Assembly (NCBI GenBank): GCA_017642965.1
Contig: JAEPOJ010000019.1
Span: forward strand, 22,066 to 72,358
Direction of reading: 5' to 3'
DNA length: 50,293 nt
Source of the DNA: Phycisphaerales bacterium
GTDB lineage: Bacteria; Planctomycetota; Phycisphaerae; Phycisphaerales; UBA1924
Shown here: piece by piece, positions 25,340 through 33,768 of the stretch
Layout of the letters: each line of letters begins with the position of its first letter
How positions within the stretch are numbered: position 1 is the first letter of the stretch
The notes under the pieces: generated by a model
Told to the model about the DNA's origin: nothing
The model's database searches: none
What the model saw: only the letters and a program-made list of their open reading frames with translations
Position numbers and translations under genes: made by a program

Positions 25340-28046
25340 CCGCGTGCTGCTGCTTGCTGGCGCTGTCGCCTTGTCCGTGGTGCTGGTATCGAGCATCGCG
25401 TGCGTTATGGCGTCTCTGAACGCCGCCTTCCAATCACAGATCGACACCCAGATCGGGACCGCCGAGGCCAGATTGCTGCCGGTCTCTGGCGAGACCTTCG
25501 ATGCGACTCTTCTGCAAACAGTGATGGAATGGGACGGCGTAGAACTCGCCGTACCTCGCCTCCAAAGCACGCTGTCGCTGGTCATCCAGCAGCCGGAAAT
25601 CAAAGCGAAGGATGGTTCATATCGCGTTGAACAGCAGCGATACGCCGTGAACGCGTTCGTGAACGGGGTTGACCCCGATGTTGAGTTCAGCTCTCGCCCG
25701 ATCGGGCTCGTTCAGGGGAGACTCCCGACCGCGATTGATGAGATCGTGATCGATATGCGTGTTGCGCAACGATTGTCATGGACATACGTTCAGCAGGTCC
25801 GGTCCGGAGACGGGGTCGACCTCTTCGCTGACCCTGGCGCGTACCTGAAGCGAGAACCCGTGCGCCCCGGTGAGTTGGCGGAGAACGACCAGGAGATGCG
25901 GGCAGTGAATGCTGGCGTTGGACCACGAGTGGGCGATACGCTCACAGTCCCCCGCTTATTCGGGAGAGCGAGGACCTTCACGATTGTCGGCCTTGCGAAG
26001 CCTGCACCGCTGGGCGGCAAACCCATCGCGTACACGACCATCGAGACACTCGACGCCCTCGCGAGAAACAAGGGTCAGCTGAGTGATATCGAACTCAAGC
26101 TGAGGGAGGATATCGATCCGGAGGCGTTCGTGATGCTCCATAAGGACGAGCTCTTCCCGGAAGCCCTCCTGCAGACTACCGGGAGGATCACTTCCGGCGT
26201 TGAGCAGAACATGCAGGCATCGCAGCTCGGGTTCGTGCTTGTCTCTGTCATTTCACTGATCTCCGCGGCCTTCATCATCACCACTGGACTCACCACAGGT
26301 GTCGCAGAGCAGCAGCACACCCTCGCCGTACTCAGGGCAATCGGCGCGCCGCGTCATCAGCTGGCGACTGCTCAGTTGCTTGTTGGAACTGTGGTCGCCG
26401 GGCTGGGCGTTGTGGTCGGTGTCCCGGTGGGGATCGCGGCCGCCTACGTGCTCACAAGAGTCTTTGACCAACAGATGACGGAGGGACTGGTTGTCCCGAC
26501 CATCATGCTCTCGTTCACGGTCATCGGCGCCATACTCGCGGGGGTGCTCGGCGCGCTCTGGCCTGCGTGGCGAGCGGCCTCACTCTCACCGTTGCAAGCG
26601 ATGAGTGTTCGTGCGACTCCGATGTCACTACGCGGGATCAGCCACGTGACGATCGCCGGTATCTTCGGTATCCTGGCCATGATCGCGATCGTTGTCATGC
26701 TTGCCGATCGGGATTCGTTCTTCTACATCTATGTCGGACTCGGGCTCCCGCTGATGTTTCTCGGGTACTTCCTGATCTCGGTTCCCATTGTTGTGATCAT
26801 GGCCCGACTGCTCTCTCGCTCCATCTCGCTGGTATTCGGGCTCCCACCGCAGCTGCTCGGCCGCACGGTGAGAGCGACCCCGTACCGTCATGGTTTCACG
26901 GCCGGCGCGCTCATGACAGGCCTGGCACTCATGATCGGCATCTGGACCAACGGCTCGGCGGCCATGCGTGACTGGCTCGGCATGATCGAGTTCCCCGATG
27001 CGTTCGCGTACGGCCTCCCCTTGAGTGAGGAAGCGCAGGGCATACTCGATGAGATGCCGCTCGTCGACCAGACCTGCGCGATTTCGATGCGGGCGGTCCG
27101 GACTGACGCCTTTGGGGTGGAAGGGCTGTCGTCCTACAAAACCAACTTCATCGCGTTCGAGCCCGAACCCTTCCTCAATATGGCCCGCCTTGAGTTTGTT
27201 CAGGGGGATCAGGCAACAGCCGTTCGTCGGTTGGAAGAGGGCGGCGCTGTCATCGTCGCGCGAGAGTTTCTTGTTGCGCGTGGGCTGGGGGTCGGCGACA
27301 CGTTCAGCTGTACCGAAGTAGACGGGACTCGCCATGACTTCGAGATCGTGGGCGTCGTCACTTCACCCGGCCTCGAGCTGGTCTCGCAGTACTTTGATCT
27401 AGGTGATAACTTCGTCAATCAAGCAATCGGATCCGTGTTCGGCTCTCGACAGGACATGATCGATCGCTTCGGGATGCGTGTCTCGCAGCTGATCCAGATC
27501 GATCTCAATGATGAAATCGTGTCCCGGATCGGAGATGAGCAAGCGATCGCGGATATCCGCACGGCTCTGCTCGGAGCAGGTGTGCTCAACGTCGGCTCAG
27601 GCCGGATCATCAGACGACAGATTGAGGCCGTGTTCACCTCGACGCTGGTTGTGTTCACGACCGTGGCCATCGGCGCCATGCTCGTCGCATGCTTCGGTGT
27701 GGCAAACCTGATCATCGCGGAGGTCAATGCCCGCCGATACGAGATGGGCGTGCTTCGGGCGGTGGGTGCTTCCAAAGGACAGCTCGTGCGATTGATTACG
27801 GCTCAGGCCCTCATCATCGCCCTCACAGCGTGTGTGCTCGGCACCTGCCTCGGCATACAAGCCGCCTGGGGAGGGCGTGAAATGAACCGGCGCGTGATCG
27901 GTATCGACCTGGAATCTGCGCTCCCCATCGACGCGATTTCCATCGCGTGGGGCACTGCGATCGTGCTATCCCTCTTGGCTGCCGCACCCAGCGCCATGCG
28001 TCTCGGGCGATCACAGATCAGGAACCTGCTCATCTCAGCCCGCTGA
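25290..28046 (+). CDS. FtsX-family ABC transporter permease (duplicated, LolC/MacB-like)
   Basis: 918 residues from the ATG at 25290; a strong purine run AGGAAGGGGGG precedes it, while the frame is open from 25227. TM1 is at about 18-42, followed by a soluble MacB-type domain to about 310. A three-helix FtsX domain follows, with the LAVLRAIGAPRHQLATAQLLVG signature. After two further helices comes a second large soluble domain, and the C-terminal FtsX domain contains EMGVLRAVGASKGQLVRLITAQ. This 10-TM duplicated arrangement is found in permeases that work as one chain or a homodimer with a LolD-like ATPase. The substrate is unknown. It converges on uvrB with 13 bases between the genes. Confidence 0.9.
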   Translation: MRAPLRLARSICSARRSRVLLLAGAVALSVVLVSSIACVMASLNAAFQSQIDTQIGTAEARLLPVSGETFDATLLQTVMEWDGVELAVPRLQSTLSLVIQQPEIKAKDGSYRVEQQRYAVNAFVNGVDPDVEFSSRPIGLVQGRLPTAIDEIVIDMRVAQRLSWTYVQQVRSGDGVDLFADPGAYLKREPVRPGELAENDQEMRAVNAGVGPRVGDTLTVPRLFGRARTFTIVGLAKPAPLGGKPIAYTTIETLDALARNKGQLSDIELKLREDIDPEAFVMLHKDELFPEALLQTTGRITSGVEQNMQASQLGFVLVSVISLISAAFIITTGLTTGVAEQQHTLAVLRAIGAPRHQLATAQLLVGTVVAGLGVVVGVPVGIAAAYVLTRVFDQQMTEGLVVPTIMLSFTVIGAILAGVLGALWPAWRAASLSPLQAMSVRATPMSLRGISHVTIAGIFGILAMIAIVVMLADRDSFFYIYVGLGLPLMFLGYFLISVPIVVIMARLLSRSISLVFGLPPQLLGRTVRATPYRHGFTAGALMTGLALMIGIWTNGSAAMRDWLGMIEFPDAFAYGLPLSEEAQGILDEMPLVDQTCAISMRAVRTDAFGVEGLSSYKTNFIAFEPEPFLNMARLEFVQGDQATAVRRLEEGGAVIVAREFLVARGLGVGDTFSCTEVDGTRHDFEIVGVVTSPGLELVSQYFDLGDNFVNQAIGSVFGSRQDMIDRFGMRVSQLIQIDLNDEIVSRIGDEQAIADIRTALLGAGVLNVGSGRIIRRQIEAVFTSTLVVFTTVAIGAMLVACFGVANLIIAEVNARRYEMGVLRAVGASKGQLVRLITAQALIIALTACVLGTCLGIQAAWGGREMNRRVIGIDLESALPIDAISIAWGTAIVLSLLAAAPSAMRLGRSQIRNLLISAR

Positions 28047-28059
28047 ACAAGCGGGATGA

Positions 28060-30312
28060 TCACTTCCCACGCTGTTTGCGTGGCTTACCCCGGCGCGTAT
28101 TTGGCGCCCCCGGCTTTTCGCTACTTTGGCGAATCCCCCGAGCGATCTCGGACCGACGAAGCAGCAGCACCGACTCACCGTCGAGTAGCTCATCTGTCTC
28201 ATGCTGCTCGATGAGCTCCTGCACGTGTTTCATCTGATCCCGCAGGAGTGCCGCGGACTCGAAGTCCATCGCCTCGGCGGCCTCGAGCATATCTGCCTCA
28301 AGCGCCTTTACCAGCATCAGTGCGTCGATGGGAGGATCTTCGGCCTCATCGTATGTGGCGGCCTTGGCGGTCTTGCGTGCCTTGAGGATGTTCTCGATCC
28401 CCCCACGGATCTCCTTGTGGATAGTGATCGGGGTGATGTCGTTGTCCAGGTTGTACTGAACCTGCTTCTCACGGCGACGCTGTGTCTCATCCATCGCCGC
28501 GGCCATCGCTTTGGTCATCTTGTCGGCGTAGAGAATGACCTTGGAGTTTGCATTCCGTGCGGCCCGCCCGATCTGCTGGATCAGGGACGTCGCGCTGCGG
28601 AGGAACCCCTCCTTGTCGGCATCCAGAATGCACACGAGCGCAACCTCAGGCAGGTCGAGCCCTTCACGCAACAGGTTTACGCCGATCAGCACATCGAACT
28701 CACCCCGACGCAGGTCTGTCAGGATCTCGATCCGCTCGAGTGTATCAATATCGGAGTGCAGATACCGCACCCGGAGCCCGTTGTCGCTCATGTAGGTCGT
28801 GAGATCCTCGCAGAGACGCTTGGTCAGCGCCGTCACCAGCACCCGATCGCCATTCTCGACAACCTGTCTGCACCGCTCCAGCAAGTCTGGGACCTGCCCG
28901 GAAGCGGGTCGCACCTCGACCTCCGGATCAACGAGGCCGGTCGGGCGGATGACCTGCTCAATGACCTCGCCGCCTGTCTTATCCAGCTCGTACGGCCCGG
29001 GGGTCGCGGAGACATAAACAACCTGCGGAACCATTGCCTCGAACTCTTCGAAGCGGAGCGGCCGATTGTCGAGGCATGATGGGAGACGAAAGCCGTGCTC
29101 AACGAGCACTTCCTTACGTGCTTTGTCGCCGTTAAACATGGCCCTGATCTGTGGGATGGTCACGTGCGACTCGTCGATCATGATCATCCAGTCCTTGAGG
29201 TTCGTCCGCTCGATGCCGAAGCGTGCCGCATCCTGCTCGTGGTCTCGGCTGTCGATGAGCTCGGCGTCCGGGTCGATGACCGGCTGCACGTCTCCGCCCC
29301 TGCTGGGTGCGTAATCAAAGTAGTCCAGCAGCGTGAAGGGTCGCTCGCCGGGCATGCGCCCATCCATGTAGCGAGAGTAGTTCTCGACGCCCTGGCAGTA
29401 GCCGACCTCTTCGATCATCTCAAGGTCGTACTTGGTGCGTGCGAGCAGGCGCTGGGCCTCGAGGAGCTTGCCCTCGTGTCGCAGGTGCATCACCCGCTCG
29501 TCCATCTCCTCGCGGATGGCCTTGAGCACCTCGCTCATTCGATCCTCGGGCATGACGTAGTGGACGGCCGGGAAGAGGAAGTACTGGGATTCCTCGGCGA
29601 GCAGCTCTCCCGAGGTCGGGTTGATCAGTTCGATGCGATCCACCTCGTCCCCGAACAGCTCGATGCGGATGGCGAACTTCTCGTACGCGGGCCAGACCTC
29701 GATCGCGTCGCCGCGTGCCCTGTAGGTGCCGCGCATGAAGTCGATCTCGGCGCGCTCGTACTGCATCGCGTTGAGTGCGAGGAAGAGGTCGCGGCGCGGG
29801 AGCTGCATGCCCCGCATGATGGTGTAGACCTTCTCCGAATACGCGCTTGGCGAGCCGAGCCCGAAGATACAGGAGACCGAAGCAACGACGATGCAGTCTC
29901 GTCGCTGGATCAGGTTGGACGTCGCAGCCAGGCGGAGCTGATCGAGATCGTCGTTACGCGATGAATCCTTCTCGATGTAGATGTCGCGCCCAGGGATATA
30001 CGCCTCGGGCTGGTAGTAGTCGTAGTACGAGACAAAGTAGTTGACGGAGTTGTTAGGGAAAAAGGCCTTGAGCTCCTCGAAAAGTTGTGCGGCCAGCGTC
30101 TTATTGTGCGAGAGCACGAGTGTCGGTTTGTTGACCCGCGCGATGGCGTGAGCCATAGAAAAGGTCTTCCCCGTGCCTGTCGCGCCCAGCAGGCAGGTAT
30201 GACGCTGCCCGGATTCGATGGCGGATACCAGTGAATCGATGGCCTCGGGCTGGTCGCCGGCGGGCTGATAGCTGGAAACGACCTCGAACGGCTTATTCGT
30301 CGCGATGGGCAT
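28060..30312 (-). CDS. uvrB: UvrABC excinuclease subunit B
   Basis: 750 residues, longer than the usual 660-700 mainly through a basic C-terminal tail (RKPRKQRGK-like end). Walker A LLGATGTGKT (residues 43-50), the DNA-clamping beta-hairpin region YYDYYQPEAYIPGRDIYIEKDSS, helicase motifs LGVNLLREGLDLPEVALVCILDADKEGFLRS-like and the C-terminal UVR motif (ADMLEAAEAMDFESAALLRDQMK) are present. UvrB verifies damage handed over by UvrA and recruits UvrC for incision in nucleotide excision repair. No Shine-Dalgarno sequence is seen; TATGAT stands 6 bases before the ATG. I found no LexA-type palindrome upstream. Confidence 0.97.
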   Translation of the reverse strand: MPIATNKPFEVVSSYQPAGDQPEAIDSLVSAIESGQRHTCLLGATGTGKTFSMAHAIARVNKPTLVLSHNKTLAAQLFEELKAFFPNNSVNYFVSYYDYYQPEAYIPGRDIYIEKDSSRNDDLDQLRLAATSNLIQRRDCIVVASVSCIFGLGSPSAYSEKVYTIMRGMQLPRRDLFLALNAMQYERAEIDFMRGTYRARGDAIEVWPAYEKFAIRIELFGDEVDRIELINPTSGELLAEESQYFLFPAVHYVMPEDRMSEVLKAIREEMDERVMHLRHEGKLLEAQRLLARTKYDLEMIEEVGYCQGVENYSRYMDGRMPGERPFTLLDYFDYAPSRGGDVQPVIDPDAELIDSRDHEQDAARFGIERTNLKDWMIMIDESHVTIPQIRAMFNGDKARKEVLVEHGFRLPSCLDNRPLRFEEFEAMVPQVVYVSATPGPYELDKTGGEVIEQVIRPTGLVDPEVEVRPASGQVPDLLERCRQVVENGDRVLVTALTKRLCEDLTTYMSDNGLRVRYLHSDIDTLERIEILTDLRRGEFDVLIGVNLLREGLDLPEVALVCILDADKEGFLRSATSLIQQIGRAARNANSKVILYADKMTKAMAAAMDETQRRREKQVQYNLDNDITPITIHKEIRGGIENILKARKTAKAATYDEAEDPPIDALMLVKALEADMLEAAEAMDFESAALLRDQMKHVQELIEQHETDELLDGESVLLLRRSEIARGIRQSSEKPGAPNTRRGKPRKQRGK

Positions 30313-30318
30313 TCCGGG

Positions 30319-30324
30319 ATCATA
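30319..30324 (-). promoter_or_regulatory. -10-like hexamer for a probable leaderless uvrB transcript
   Basis: Minus strand TATGAT, exactly 6 bases before the uvrB ATG, with no Shine-Dalgarno sequence. A TTGACA lies 30 bases further upstream, too far to act as its -35. Confidence 0.4.
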
Positions 30325-30368
30325 GATGCGATTTGAGACACATTTTCAGCGAATTGTCAATCGGAGGG

Positions 30369-30402
30369 TTGCGGAGACGCTTATGTGACCGTATAGTCAC
30401 AT
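30369..30402 (+). promoter_or_regulatory. arsR promoter with overlapping operator palindrome
   Basis: TTGCGG (30369-30374) and TATAGT (30392-30397) are spaced by 17 bases. A perfect palindrome ATGTGAC-N6-GTCACAT (30383-30402) covers the -10 box and ends 4 bases before the Shine-Dalgarno AAGGAG (30406-30411). Binding of a dimeric repressor there would block RNA polymerase, so autorepression by the ArsR protein encoded directly downstream is the simple reading. Confidence 0.65.
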
Positions 30403-30415
30403 TTGAAGGAGCGTC

Positions 30416-30781
30416 ATGGACGGCGGTTCAGATCACCATCTCGATCACGACCTCGACGAGGTCTGGAAAGCGTTGTCGGACCCAACGCGACGGGCGATTA
30501 TGGACCTGCTCCGCGACGGGCGGAAGACAACGGGTGAGTTGGTCAGCTCGTTCCCGGGGATGACCCGCTTCGGGGTGATGAAGCACATCCGGGTGCTTGA
30601 AGAAGCACACCTGCTTGTGCACCGCAAGGAAGGGCGGACACGATGGAACTACCTCAACGCCGTGCCGCTGCGTCGGATCTACGAGCGCTGGGTGAGCAAA
30701 TACGAGGACCAATGGTCGGGTGCCCTGACCAATCTCAAACACATCGCGGAAGCGGATGAACCTAAGGAGAATCAAACATGA
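30416..30781 (+). CDS. ArsR-family winged-helix regulator
   Basis: 121 residues. The winged helix-turn-helix begins at about residue 14 with VWKALSDPTRRAIMDLLRDGRKTTGELVSSF and continues through the recognition helix MTRFGVMKHIRVLEEAHLL and the wing VHRKEGRTRWNYLN. The PLRRIYERWVSKYEDQW tail is typical of the ArsR subgroup paired with SRPBCC (AHSA1) proteins. No Cys-rich metal site is present, so it is not a classical arsenic sensor. AAGGAG precedes the start and the palindrome at 30383-30402 is the likely operator. Its stop codon overlaps the ATG of the SRPBCC gene (ATGA), so the two are coupled. Confidence 0.9.
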   Translation: MDGGSDHHLDHDLDEVWKALSDPTRRAIMDLLRDGRKTTGELVSSFPGMTRFGVMKHIRVLEEAHLLVHRKEGRTRWNYLNAVPLRRIYERWVSKYEDQWSGALTNLKHIAEADEPKENQT

Positions 30782-31233
30782 GCACGAAGACAATCGAGTC
30801 ACCGGCACGCATCGCAGTCGCGCAGTGCGAAGTGCACATCGCGGCATCACCCAAGAAGGTGTACGACCTGTTCCTCAAGGAGCCCCACAACTGGTTCTAC
30901 GAGAACGAGGAGAGCAAGGGCAAGACGCCGGCGCGGTGCCAGCCTGAGATCGGCGGGAAGTTCTACATCGAACTGCCTGATGGCGGGTTCAATGTGATCG
31001 GAGAGCTCACGATGCTCAAGCCGGGCAAGAAGATCCGGATGCGTGGCGATTGCACGATGCCCCAGGCGGTGCTCATGAACATGACAATCGCGTTCGACGA
31101 AACCGAAGGCGGCACACGCGTCAGCATCGATCATCGGATGTTTGGAGAGTTCGAAGACAGCGCACCCGCCGAGTTTGAGGCCGGCTGGCAGGACGGGATC
31201 GACAAGCTCAAGGCGTTGGCCGAGTCGAAATAG
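30778..31233 (+). CDS. SRPBCC/AHSA1-like domain protein
   Basis: 151 residues forming one START-like helix-grip domain: QCEVHIAASPKKVYDLFLKEPHNWFY, then PEIGGKFYIELPDGGFNVIGELTMLKPGKKIRM and EFEAGWQDGIDKLKALAES, the usual C-terminal helix. Such proteins bind hydrophobic ligands or partners; no substrate can be assigned. The gene overlaps arsR by 4 bases, an arrangement common for ArsR-SRPBCC pairs. Its 3' end overlaps the convergent zinc-ribbon gene by 26 bases. Confidence 0.88.
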   Translation: MSTKTIESPARIAVAQCEVHIAASPKKVYDLFLKEPHNWFYENEESKGKTPARCQPEIGGKFYIELPDGGFNVIGELTMLKPGKKIRMRGDCTMPQAVLMNMTIAFDETEGGTRVSIDHRMFGEFEDSAPAEFEAGWQDGIDKLKALAESK

Positions 31234-32302
31234 CACCCTCACCCGAACGGGGCGGGAAACGCTCGTCGAGCCAGCTCGATCGGCAACGATCGCACACCCG
31301 CATCGCGTTGACGTTTGCGGGTGTTTTCGTGATGTCGTTGCAACACCCGGCGCAGAGTCCGTTGTGGGTGAGCACCTCAGCCATGCGTCGGTTTCTGATC
31401 CAGCCGTCGCCCGCGTACAGAAATACGCCCCCGAGGAACGGGAACGAGAGGGTGATGATGGAAGTCACGAACTCGCCGCGGTCATCCCAGAACGCCGGAA
31501 AACTCCACCGGACGAGCCCGAAGACTACGAGCAAATAGAGGAGGGTACTGATACAGATGCGCATGGGGCGTCCGAAAGAGCGGATCCGACGCGTGAGGCT
31601 TTTCCACGCCTCATCCGTTCGCTGGGAGCGGATATCAGGATCGATTCCCCACAGATAGGAGGTATGGGTGCGCACAAGACGCCCACAATCGTCGGCAGCG
31701 AATCGAGTTGCGAACAGCAGCTTGAGGTTGTGACGCAGGTCGAGTCGCGGATCACGCTTTGGGATCAGGTTGTCGGGCGGCGGTTCCCAGTGTGGGCGGA
31801 CGATCCGCAACGCGTCCCATGCGTGCCCGCACTCGGGGCATACCAGACAGCCGTCGCCTTCGGACTCAAGCCCCTGGAGTGAGAACGCGCACGAGCCACA
31901 GAGACCTTCGGCCAGGGCGCTCATGGCGATCAGGTTCGCGGTCCCGCGATGTCGGTAATGCGAGTGCACGACAGCGATGCTCAGGAAGAGGATGATCGCG
32001 GCTAGGACCGCGATGCCCGATTCAATGGGCGTCAGGGCAATGAGCATCGCAGGGAGCAGGATGATCCCCAGCATGGTGAGCGACACGAGTGTAGAGAGAG
32101 AACACCCGAAGTAGCGGGGTTCAGGTCGCTCGCACTTGCTTGCGAATGTTGTGCGGAGCTTGAATCGCTTGGCTCGGATCGTCTTCGATTGGAACTGCCC
32201 CTCGAAGACCCGCCTATTCGCGAGACGCACGGGGTCTCCTCGATCATCGACCGCCGGGTGAGCGAAGTCACAGATGCGGAGGAGTGGCGGTCGATTGCTC
32301 AT
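31208..32302 (-). CDS. Membrane protein with two zinc ribbons, function unknown
   Basis: 364 residues. A basic N-terminal portion is followed by a hydrophobic pair (about 75-115, LVSLTMLGIILLPAML... IAVLAAIILFLSIAVV). A Cys-x2-Cys / Cys-x2-Cys zinc ribbon (LCGSCAFSL ... CLVCPECGHAW) comes next, then a second hydrophobic pair (RICISTLLYLLVVFGLV... FVTSIITLSFPFLGGVFLYAG) and a second Cys cluster near the C-terminus (LCAGCCNDITKT ... VCDRCRSSW). No enzymatic motif is visible. Its ATG overlaps the stop codon of the upstream serine protease (ATGA), so it is translated in the smc-protease-zinc ribbon unit. Its role is unknown. Confidence 0.65.
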   Translation of the reverse strand: MSNRPPLLRICDFAHPAVDDRGDPVRLANRRVFEGQFQSKTIRAKRFKLRTTFASKCERPEPRYFGCSLSTLVSLTMLGIILLPAMLIALTPIESGIAVLAAIILFLSIAVVHSHYRHRGTANLIAMSALAEGLCGSCAFSLQGLESEGDGCLVCPECGHAWDALRIVRPHWEPPPDNLIPKRDPRLDLRHNLKLLFATRFAADDCGRLVRTHTSYLWGIDPDIRSQRTDEAWKSLTRRIRSFGRPMRICISTLLYLLVVFGLVRWSFPAFWDDRGEFVTSIITLSFPFLGGVFLYAGDGWIRNRRMAEVLTHNGLCAGCCNDITKTPANVNAMRVCDRCRSSWLDERFPPRSGEGAISTRPTP

Positions 32303-33732
32303 GGCATCGGCGGCTTGTTCCGGTTGCGGACCAGCTCTGCGCGGGCATCCTGGATCTCCTGATAGGCGTCCGTGCCGATCTCCTCGGATACGTACTGCAG
32401 ATGGTCAGCCCCGATCTTTTCTGCACGCTTATTCACCGATGCCATCCGGGCGAGGGCCTCGAGGAGCACATCACAGTGGCGGATGGTGCGGTCCGTTCGC
32501 TCACGCCATTTCTGGAAGGACGGGCCATCGGCGTACTCACCACCGCGCAGGTCGGTGTAATAGCGATAGTCATCGAAACTCGCCGGATGATCCCTCTCGT
32601 AGTCCTTAAGCGTTTCGATGTAGACCTTCATGGCTTCAGCATACCGCTCACTCAGCTCCTCACGCTCGCCCCCCGCTTTCTTCATCGCGCGGATGCCGAG
32701 TGTCTTCACCTCGACCCATGTCTCCAGCCCGAGCACATCACCCAGCTTATCGATGTCAGCATCGAACTCCTCCGCCATGCCGATCGCGATCATCTGATCC
32801 GCCCGGATCGTCAGGATGCTGGTTGCGTTGTCGAGTTGCTGAGCGCCGTTTGAGCTTGGGCGCGAAGTAAAAGTGTTGCCCTCCGCGTCGACCCAAAGCT
32901 CCGCGGCTGGCTCGACCATGGCGCGGAATACTTCCGGCGGGTGACCCTTCGTTTGCGCCCTCGACGCGATGTCCGCGGCCCAGATCGAGTTGAGCTTCGC
33001 ATCGACCTCGGCCGCCCCTGATGTTGTATCGTTGGAGTACGCAACTGCCCCGCCGACTCGGGCGCCGGGTCGGACCCAGATGTGATCGGAAGCCGCGACG
33101 TAGATGCTGGCGGCGCTGATCGCCCCTTCCTCGACCATTGCGTGATACTCGAACTCGTCGTCGAACTCCTTGAGAACCTCGAGTGCCTGGATGGCATCGT
33201 ACAGAAACCCTCCGGGCGAATCGATCGTAAACACGATGTGCGACACGCCGCGGCGTCTGGCCTGCAGCAACGCGTTCTTCAGTCCCGTGGCGTTTGTTTG
33301 CTCACCGATGGTTCCCTCGATGGGAATCTGCATGAAGTACATCCGACTCGCTCGTGCAGAAGCGCGATCGCGAGCGGTCGCACGGGCACTGGGGCTGTCC
33401 TTCGTTGCCTCCTCATCGAGTTCCGTTTCGGTGTCTTTCTCCTGCTGCGCTTCTCGGTCTGCCGGCTTCACGGAGGGCTTGCTCTCATCACCCTCCGGCT
33501 CAGCCTCCTCGACCTCGGCGTACTCGATCGATTGCACCTTGTAACGAGGGAATGTCCGGGTGGTCTTGATATTGGAGATGACCACCTCCATGACAACCTC
33601 GGCACCATTCTCTTCAAGGATCTTCCCCTCGAAGACCGAGCCGTCCTTCAGCGTGAGGGTATCAGCACGCGTAGAAGCAGCAAACAGGAACAGGAAACAC
33701 ACACAAACGATGCGGGATAAGCACTTCAACAT
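32299..33732 (-). CDS. ClpP/NfeD-like membrane-associated serine protease
   Basis: 477 residues. A signal peptide (MLKCLSRIVCVCFLFLFAASTRA) is followed by a short beta domain (TLTLKDGSVFEGKILEENGAEVVMEV) and an acidic Lys/Glu-rich linker. A ClpP/crotonase-fold domain starts at about residue 135: IPIEGTIGEQTNATGLKNAL, HIVFTIDSPGGFLYDAIQALEVL, EEGAISAASIYVAASDHIWVRPGARVGGAVAY. The SAAS segment supplies the probable nucleophilic Ser and a later Lys (DAKLNSI) could complete a Ser-Lys dyad as in NfeD proteases. Location is inferred to be periplasmic. It lies 36 bases downstream of smc and overlaps the next gene by 4 bases. TGC-TATACT stands 6 bases before the ATG, so it may also have its own leaderless transcript. 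Confidence 0.78.
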   Translation of the reverse strand: MLKCLSRIVCVCFLFLFAASTRADTLTLKDGSVFEGKILEENGAEVVMEVVISNIKTTRTFPRYKVQSIEYAEVEEAEPEGDESKPSVKPADREAQQEKDTETELDEEATKDSPSARATARDRASARASRMYFMQIPIEGTIGEQTNATGLKNALLQARRRGVSHIVFTIDSPGGFLYDAIQALEVLKEFDDEFEYHAMVEEGAISAASIYVAASDHIWVRPGARVGGAVAYSNDTTSGAAEVDAKLNSIWAADIASRAQTKGHPPEVFRAMVEPAAELWVDAEGNTFTSRPSSNGAQQLDNATSILTIRADQMIAIGMAEEFDADIDKLGDVLGLETWVEVKTLGIRAMKKAGGEREELSERYAEAMKVYIETLKDYERDHPASFDDYRYYTDLRGGEYADGPSFQKWRERTDRTIRHCDVLLEALARMASVNKRAEKIGADHLQYVSEEIGTDAYQEIQDARAELVRNRNKPPMP

Positions 33733-33738
33733 GCGGGC

Positions 33739-33747
33739 AGTATAGCA
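33739..33747 (-). promoter_or_regulatory. Extended -10 element directly before the serine-protease ATG
   Basis: Minus strand TGC-TATACT, 6 bases before the ATG at 33732, no Shine-Dalgarno sequence. It lies in the 36-base gap behind smc, which suggests an internal promoter producing leaderless mRNA. Confidence 0.45.
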
Positions 33748-33768
33748 CTAACCCTGAAAAATGGTGCC

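Noticed and set aside
30313-30368. LexA-type SOS box before uvrB
   Set aside because: No CTG-N10-CAG or GAAC-N4-GTTC palindrome was found; TTGACA in this stretch is too far from the -10-like hexamer.
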